Below are positions 57,746-64,000 of a stretch of DNA of 64,000 nucleotides, in pieces (position 1 is the stretch's first letter; each line of letters begins with the position of its first letter). A program made the position numbers and the translations under genes. The notes under the pieces were generated by a model that did not search any database, was not told the DNA's origin, and worked only from the letters and a program-made list of their open reading frames with translations. Source of the DNA: Orobanche coerulescens (taxonomy: Eukaryota > Streptophyta > Magnoliopsida > Lamiales > Orobanchaceae); assembly GCA_033398695.1 (NCBI GenBank), contig CM065801.1, positions 46,696,358-46,760,357 of the forward strand. Reading direction: 5' to 3'.

Positions 57746-59176
57746 GAGTGAGGACAAAGCGCGCTAGAAAAAGACTCGTGTTGGTACAGTGAGTATAGTC
57801 TTCATCATTTTCAGGGGCCAACAATGTTTCTGACTGTTTGGGTTGGAAAATCCGAATTTGGACTGAAGCGGTTTTCGGGTGCCGATTTCAGGTGAGTTCG
57901 CTTGATTCAATTGTTCAGGTAGTGCAAATTGAATTTTGATGTCCGAATTTGAGTTCGGGTTTGGGAAATGTCGAAGGGTTGGAAAAATCTGAGTTGTGAA
58001 ATTTCTGGATTCGGGCTCAGCCCGGATTTGGGTTGAATTATTCGGGTTTGGTTACTGGGGTTGCAAATTTGGGTTAATTTGGTAATGTATATTTGATATA
58101 AAATTTGGTGTTTTTGATTTGGTTTGATTGCTAGGTATCGAAATTCTGGTCTTTGAGTTCGGACATATTCGGTTGGACATATGAACTCGAAAAAGAAGAT
58201 AAGCACTATTTGATTTTTATGTGATTATTGATGGTTTAATTTCTGGGATTTTGATTAAAATTGCATATGGGTATTGTATTTGATTGTATTAAGAGGAAAT
58301 CTAATATGAACATAAATATGAATGTACAGAACTTTGGGTTTGAATTTACCTCTGATGGGATGAAATTTGCCGTTGGAAATCAATTTGCAGGAGACGAAAA
58401 TTAGTGGATGAGAACTTGACGGCCGAAAACTGGACTGGAATACCTTCACCGCGGTGGTGATTTGCAGAGGATAAAATTCCGACGGCTGATGAGAATCAAC
58501 TGGAAGTTGGGCGAGAATTGGTGTATTGTATTTTTTTCTTTTTTTTTTTTGTTTTCTGGATGTTTGATCGATGGACGTAAAAGATTTCTGCAATAGGAAT
58601 ATTAGTGTATTTATAGGTGTAGTTTTAAAGTGTTTAAGTTGCATTAGAATTTGTTTTGGATAAGTATTGAGGAGTTTGATGGAGTGAGGGGAATGGAAGG
58701 GAACGATGGTTTGGGAGAATTCTTAATTATGATTAGTTTAGTTTAATCATGGTTGGTTAATTAAATTTAATCATAGTTTGGTTAAATTATAATTCATGAT
58801 TAAATATAAATGATATAATAATAGTAAAATTAGTATAACAATTAATTGGTAATATCGATAATAAAAATCTGAAAATAATAAAGATAATAATAATAATATT
58901 AATACTTAATAAAATGGTATTAATAATAATATTATTATTAATAATAATAATAATAATAATAATAATGGTGTTAGTATTATACTCGAATAATTATAACACT
59001 ATTATAAAACAAATAATGACCACTTGAATATATATCTGACAAAATGATTCGGGCTATGACTTGTGATACGTGGAAATAAATGTTCATGATCCTCTAATGA
59101 AATTAAATGAAATGAAATGCAACGATAATATTATTATAAAAAATAATATCACAGTATGAAAATGACGGGTAATACA

Positions 59177-59538
59177 TCCTACCCCTCTTAGAAAAATTTT
59201 CGTCCTTGAAAATAAATGACATACCTCGATTGAAGAAATTCAAATAACAAGCTTGAAGTTCTTCCTCGCGCTCCCAAGTGGCTTCATATTTACTGTGGTT
59301 ACGCCATTGGATCTTGACAAACACCTTCTCTTTGTTCCTCAAATGTCGGACTGATCGGTCGAGAATTAGTTCTGGTTGTTCTTCATAGGTAAGATTTTTG
59401 TTCATCTCCACGGCGGTATAGTTGATGACGTGGATGGGATCGTCCACATACTTCCTCAACAACGATACGTGGAAGACGTTGTGCACAGCCTAAAGTTCCG
59501 GGGGTAAAGCCAAGCGGTAAGCTATCTCTCCAATCCGT
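59177..59538 (-). pseudogene. element F integrase C-terminal, chromodomain-like tail
   Basis: Open from 59486 (HNVFHVSLLRKYVDDP) through the module RHLRNKEKVFVKIQWRNH and EATWEREEEL, with the frame continuing past the purine tract into the LTR. The module is the chromodomain-like tail of plant chromoviruses, thought to bias where cDNA inserts. The stop at 59490 in front of HNVF separates it from the core. Confidence 0.75.
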
Positions 59539-60300
59539 TCAAGAATTTCGAACGGTCCAATATATCTTGGTCTCAACTTGCTCCTTGGACACAATTCCCT
59601 TGGTAGGAGATACCTTCAGGAATACCTTGTCGCCAACACAGAATTCGAGATCCTTCCTACGTTTGTCGGCGTAAGACTTCTGACGATCCTGTGCTATCTT
59701 GATCCTCTCACGAATCTTATCCACCACACCAACTGTCTGTTCGATCATCTCGGGACCCAAAATTCTCCTTTCACCTACCTCATCCCAATACAGTGGTGAT
59801 CGACACTTCCTACCGTATAAGGCTTCATACGGTGCCATACCGATCGTCGATTGATAACTATTGTTGTAAGAAAATTTTACCAAAGGCAACAGTCGTTCCC
59901 AATTATTTCCCATGTCTAACACACATGCTCGCAACATATCCTCAAGGATTTGGATGGTCCTCTCGGACTGACCATCAGTCTGAGAATGATAGGCCATACT
60001 AAAATTCAACTGCATTCCCAAAGCTTCTTGCAAACTCTCCCAAAAGCGCGATGTGAAACGAGTATCTCTGTCGGATACTATAGAGACTGGCACTCCATGT
60101 AATTTAATAATCTCACTGATGTAAAGTTTGGCATACTGATCCATTCAAAAATTCATCTTAAACGGGATGAAGTGAGCTGACTTCGTGAGTTGGTCCACAA
60201 CCCAAATGGAGTGGTTTCCTCTTTCCGTTCGCGGAAACCTACCACAAAGTCCATCGTAATGTGTTCCCATTTCCATTCCTGAATATGAAGTGATTTAAGT
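59539..60300 (-). pseudogene. element F integrase catalytic core
   Basis: 60144-59539 is open for 201 codons and holds IVSDRDTRFTSRFW (second aspartate), AYHSQTDGQSERTIQ (glutamate), the YEALYGRKCRSPLYWDEVG block and QKSYADKRRKDLEF. The first aspartate (IWVVVDQL-like) is at about 60190 in another frame, after DFVVGF. A TGA/TAA interruption near 60145-60155 and a frameshift near 60200 break it. It shows the block that element C lacks. Confidence 0.8.
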
Positions 60301-60834
60301 AATCCAAAGGGGCGTTGGTTTTCTGCCTTCACTTGTTGACAAACTATACACCTTCTAACAAGTTTGCCACATCTCTTTTCAAACCTTCCCACCAAAATAT
60401 CCCCTTAAGGTCTTGGTACATCTTTGTACTCCCAGGGTGTGCTGTATATGGGGTTTTATGTGCCTCCTTTAATATTGCTTCTCTCAACTTGACAACATTG
60501 GGCATACAAATCCTCCCTACGTAGTACATTGTGTCATCATCGGATACACGGAATCTTTTATCCTCACCTGAAAGAGTTCTCTCATTTTGACCAAGAAGTC
60601 GTCTTGTCCTTGACATTGTTTGATCTGTTCCCTAAAGGTTGGTTGCACCACCAAACTAGCCAATAACGACTCAACTGGATTCGATGGTGTAGCCATCTCA
60701 AGGTTCATCCTTGCAAATTCTTTGACCAAGCTTTTCTCTTTGGTCAACAAACAAGTTAGGTCTCCTCTCGCCTTACGGCTTAGTGCATCAGCAATTACGT
60801 TTGCTTTACCAGGGTGGTAATGAATTGTACAATC
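60301..60834 (-). pseudogene. element F integrase zinc-finger region and RNase H linker
   Basis: 60616-60344 holds [22 protein letters not shown] (two histidines, in pieces), FWWEGLKRD, and in the next frame CxxCQQVKAE (60360-60330), together the HHCC zinc finger. 60750-60517 is the linker (SLLASLVVQPTFREQIKQ). Frame changes occur at about 60350 and 60530. Confidence 0.75.
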
Positions 60835-61077
60835 TTAGTCTTTGACCAACTGAAGCCATCTGTGCTGCCTCATATTCAATTCCTTTTGTGTGAAAATATA
60901 TTTCAGACTTTTGTGGTCTGTATAGATTTCACACTTACCTCCATACAGGTAATGTCTCCAAATCTTCAAGGCATGAACTGCCGCTGCTAATTCCAAATTA
61001 TGAGTAGGGTAGTTCAACTCATGCGGTTTCAACTATCTCGAAGCATAGGCAACTACCTTGCCTTCTTGCATCAATAC
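60835..61077 (-). pseudogene. element F RNase H end, cut by element E
   Basis: 61032-60835: [42 protein letters not shown] (in pieces) is gypsy RNase H. A stop at 60837-60839 follows LVKD. Upstream the reading continues as QEGKVVAYAS to the edge at 61077, where element E begins. Candidate target copy AATAC at 61073-61077. Confidence 0.75.
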
Positions 61078-61439
61078 TGTAATATCCTAGAATTTCACTC
61101 TGAATCTTTCGCATTATTTTATCTGGGATGTACTGTACAAAGTGGGACCGACACGATATGAGTGGATAATTTTGGAAACCGTGATAGTCGTGCCAGTATA
61201 TCTATCGAGGTTATTTATAATTCTAGGATATTACATGCTTGGTGTGTTTTCGATGTCGGAGATACCGTATGAGTATTTGTATGATTGCCGTACTTGGTCG
61301 ACAGTTGTAATTGAGGATATCGTGCATCAGATGTATCATATGGAAATGTTATCGGAACGAGTATATGTATTCGGTATGTCGCGTGTATGTGTTCAGTTTA
61401 TTGAGATGACAGACAGGGGCAGAAATGGCTAAGTATGAA

Positions 61440-61842
61440 AGCCATTACGTACGCTATGTAAGGAGCCTTACGTACGTAAGTAAGCAGGATTAACGTACGT
61501 TTAGGAATGTACATTACGTACGTTACGAAGGGATTCGGACAGGATCGAGCCGTGGTCGGCAGGTGGGACCCGGTGTCGGCTGCTTTCGGCGCAGGATGTG
61601 GACAGGTGAGTCAACCTCGGCATTACGTATGCTATGCATGGCATATTATGTACGTAATATGGGATGATATTGTAGCAAGTCAACTGCTACATTACGTACG
61701 CTGTGGTGATGGTATTACGTACGTAACGTAAGGTACAAAATAGTACAGTTAACCCTGGATGACGATTACGTACGCTATACAGGACATATAGCGTACGTTA
61801 AAGGCCTTACGTACGTTAAGGTTGGGACTTAACGTACGTAAC
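61440..61842 (+). promoter_or_regulatory. near-palindrome array, element E
   Basis: Twelve units, almost all of the ACGTACGT form: TTACGTACGCTA, TTACGTACGTAAG, TTAACGTACGTTTA, TTAACGTACGTAACG. TGTAGCAAGTCAAC lies at 61671-61684. The last unit is about 15 bp from the TATA-like box. Confidence 0.72.
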
Positions 61843-63332
61843 GAGATGCGCAATTTTTATAATAAGAGTTGGTCTTTCATTTGTTCATGAAAGGAAGCTC
61901 ATTTCTCCCACCCCAGCTCGTCCTTCTTCACTTTTAAGTGTATTCTAGACTTTTAACTTGGTTAGGAGCTTGAGAGCATGAATTTGAGGCTCGGATATGA
62001 AGATGTTAATGATTCTTGAAGTGTTTGATCCTTGTGGTTCTTCTTCAAAAGGTATGATGATGAATTCTACTCCTTGAATTCGGATTTTGATGATAGTGTT
62101 GATGTTCTTCTCCGTATAGTGATGATTATGGTATTGATGTTATGATTTTGAGATTATACGAATCGTATATTGAAGAACAAAATGATACATGCCTTGGATT
62201 ATGTATCACATGATGATTAGATGTTAGAACACATATAATTACGTCGTTTTGTTGGCTTCAAACATGATTATGGAGTAATTCATGTTCTTGAAGAATTCTT
62301 GAATGATACATGTCCGTAAATTATAAGGATTACGGTTAATTTTGGTATATGATTATTCATGATGATAGCCGGTAATTGTATTCCTATGAATTTGCAAGAA
62401 TGAGCCATGTTAATCCGAATTTAAGATTTAAGTCGGAACCAAGAATGTTGTAGACGTTGATAGAACTATTGATTATCGAAATTCGGCTTGTGTTCGTATT
62501 GATAAGAGTTGATATGGTTTGATTTCGTATGATCGAGATACCGTTGAGTTTGATTGGTTGGTCATATTGGTTATTGATTGTTATTGAACGTATCGTTAAT
62601 TGATTATTGCATTAGGTTACGTTTAGTGATCGTTGATGTTAACCTCGCGATGCGGTTGAGGTTGGAGAATGCATGAATCGTCTTGGTCGAGGCTGAGGAG
62701 CTTGTAGATGAAGATGGCGGGATTGATAGCGGCTTCGTCGAATTGGTATCAAGGCAAGTTATGCTTGCTCAGTTCATAATGTTAATAAATGATTTCGTTT
62801 TCATTTCATTTATGATTCATATAGCAATGGCATTATGCAATATATGAATTGCCGGAATGGTGGTACGTATATTATGATTGGACTAAGATAAATCATAATG
62901 TATATGATTTTAAGGATGTCTAGTGGAAATGGGAACGTGAATTATAATTTGGACTATTGCATGAGAAGTTGGATATCAAGGTTAATTATCGTGTCGATGT
63001 TGAACTCGGGATGGTGGTTTGGTATTAGTTATGGACTGTACTTCATTTTGGATTGTCGGATAAACCGTGTATTCGTTCAAGTCGGTTGGTCGTGGAAAGG
63101 TTAGCGTCTCCAGCTTGAGGTAAATTAATATTGTTAGATTATGATAATCATCATGTTGCATTATTGCATGTGTGTTTATATTTCATGCGGTGAATGTGCA
63201 CCATCGTTTGTTACGTTTTGTGACATGCTCTTTCTTTGAGCCGTAATTTGTGGGGCCGATGTGTTGGGGATAAAACCTGTATGGTACCCGAATGGAAATG
63301 TGTTAGGGGATAAGACCTAAATGGCACCTATG

Positions 63333-63468
63333 TCCGGAGTATTCCTGATTAGATGCTTCTGTGACCCTCGGCTGCTGCCTTGGGAGTTTATGCGATATTT
63401 TCCGGAGTATTCATGAGTAGATGCTTTCGTGACCCTCGGCTGCTGCCTTAGGAGTTTATGTGCTATTA
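63333..63468. repeat. two tandem 68-bp units in element E
   Basis: Units start TCCGGAGTATTC at 63333 and 63401 and share GTGACCCTCGGCTGCTGCCTT and AGGAGTTTATG (in pieces). A few substitutions separate them. Confidence 0.85.
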
Positions 63469-64000
63469 TTATATGTATTGTTGAGCATGCTGTGAACTGT
63501 TGTCTGACGGAATACGACATTGTGGTTGTGTCGGTCTTTCATGATCCAGTTATTGTTGCCCTCTTGGAAAATCTTCTTATCCTTGTTGGATATGCATTTC
63601 TTTGAGATTGGTTGTCATGTTGTATCGTGGCATATCTGGAGTCAGATACGTTATGATCGTTCATGTGTAGGATTTTCGGGACGGGTACGTGTAGCATATG
63701 TTGGTTTCGACCTTATATTGAACCGTGCACACGAGACGTACTTCGTGAGGCTGATTAGGTACGAGACCAGACGTGTATTAATCAATACCCGTGGTTGGCT
63801 TGTACACGGACACTTGTGCGGATCGAGCGTATCGTGACGTCCATCTTGAGTCTTATTTATTGGTCGTTCACAGTCCATGTATAATTGGATCTGTCGATAT
63901 TCGGGTTGTGTTTGAAATCCCGTATATATGATTTGTATATGGTTGACGATTTTATTCTCTCGTGTATCTGTCAACATTGAACCCTTACTAATCTCGTTCG

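Larger units (their letters stand above)
56217..57823 (+). mobile_element. complete Cassandra-type TRIM with internal tandem repeats
   Basis: Perfect target duplication ATGTT (56212-56216 and 57824-57828). 5' LTR 56217-56515 (299 bp), PBS TGGTATCGGAGC (56518-56529), internal region, purine tract GGGAGGGTAT, 3' LTR 57505-57823 (319 bp). No coding region; ORFs seen are chance. The internal region is unusually long because a unit of 280-355 bp is repeated three times. It lies in the LTR of element F. Confidence 0.92.
54650..59176 (-). repeat. 3' LTR of gypsy element F (with a nested Cassandra)
   Basis: From TGTATTACCCGTC at 59176, after a GAGGGGTAGGA purine tract, to GGGGCGTTACA at 54650; about 2.9 kb once the Cassandra is removed. 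A TATA box TATAAATAC faces minus at 58615-58607. A second TATA-like box faces plus at 55837-55850, followed by a CT-rich block. Contains a 57-60-bp direct repeat with a hairpin (55112-55254) and an AAT-rich microsatellite (about 58915-58967). No ORF of significance. Confidence 0.75.
61078..64000 (+). mobile_element. LARD-like LTR, element E (runs past the window)
   Basis: Starts TGTAATATCCTAG at 61078 inside element F. U3 is related to the LARD (GTACTTGGTCGACAGTTGTAATTGAGG at 61290, in pieces; GGCAGAAATGGCTAAGTA). It then has a palindrome array, a TTTTTATAATAAG box (about 61855), a leader, and a long non-coding tail whose end (63600-63960) matches 40260-40620 in segment B. No LTR end or PBS is visible, so the LTR is at least 2.9 kb. 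Confidence 0.7.

Overview
The window reads as repeat-packed intergenic DNA of a vascular plant, most likely an angiosperm with a large genome. I find no convincing host gene. The evidence for a plant is the set of families present: Ty3/gypsy elements with chromodomain-like integrase tails, Ty1/copia elements including one with a Sirevirus-like extra ORF, and Cassandra-type TRIM elements that carry 5S rRNA-like sequence inside their LTRs. Nearly all coding matter is retrotransposon gag/pol, mostly with stops and frameshifts.

Layout. Almost everything can be read as one nested stack inside an old minus-strand Ty3/gypsy element, called the host element here. Its visible parts are the 3' LTR (12006-13378), integrase (13379-14507 and 21275-21383), RNase H/RT/gag (29968-32520), PBS (32942-32958) and 5' LTR pieces (32963-33301 and 53663-54649). 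Inserted into it are: (a) a decayed copia in the 3' LTR (8603-12005, plus), itself split by a gypsy-like LARD with 3.5-kb LTRs and no coding internal region (1-8602, minus); (b) a copia in integrase (14508-21274, plus); (c) a Sirevirus-like copia with an env-like ORF (about 21384-29325, minus) abutting a truncated Cassandra (29325-29967, plus); (d) in the 5' LTR, a Cassandra (33302-53662, minus) whose own 5' LTR was hit by a gypsy element C (34012-53418, minus, TSD GCTTT), whose 3' LTR was hit by a non-coding gypsy element A (34312-43267, plus, TSD ACAAC), whose internal region contains an LTR-like segment of another family (B); (e) also in the 5' LTR, a gypsy F (from 54650, minus) that carries a complete Cassandra (56217-57823, plus, TSD ATGTT) in its LTR and is cut by a further LARD-like element E (from 61078, plus).

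The most unusual signal is not a gene. The LTRs of the LARD, A, B, C and E each carry a dense array of short near-palindromes just upstream of a TATA-like box. In the element sense strand they fit TTARCGYACGYTAA and include TAGCGCACGCTA and TTACGTACGTAA. Units number about 9 to 18 per array. The TAGCGCACGCTA form keeps the same orientation relative to its element on either strand, and the intervening sequence differs between families. They look like a shared promoter or enhancer module that mostly non-coding Ty3/gypsy elements use or copy. A TTGACTTGCTACA motif, which contains a W-box core, recurs among the units.

The elements depend on one another in the usual way. The LARD, A, E and the Cassandra copies lack enzymes and would need proteins from relatives such as C. 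C keeps a 662-codon gag-protease frame, but its RT motif reads FIID and its integrase has an in-frame deletion, so this copy also looks inactive. Boundaries below come from reading termini (TG/CA), PBS, polypurine tracts and target duplications by eye; they are exact only where a target duplication is stated.
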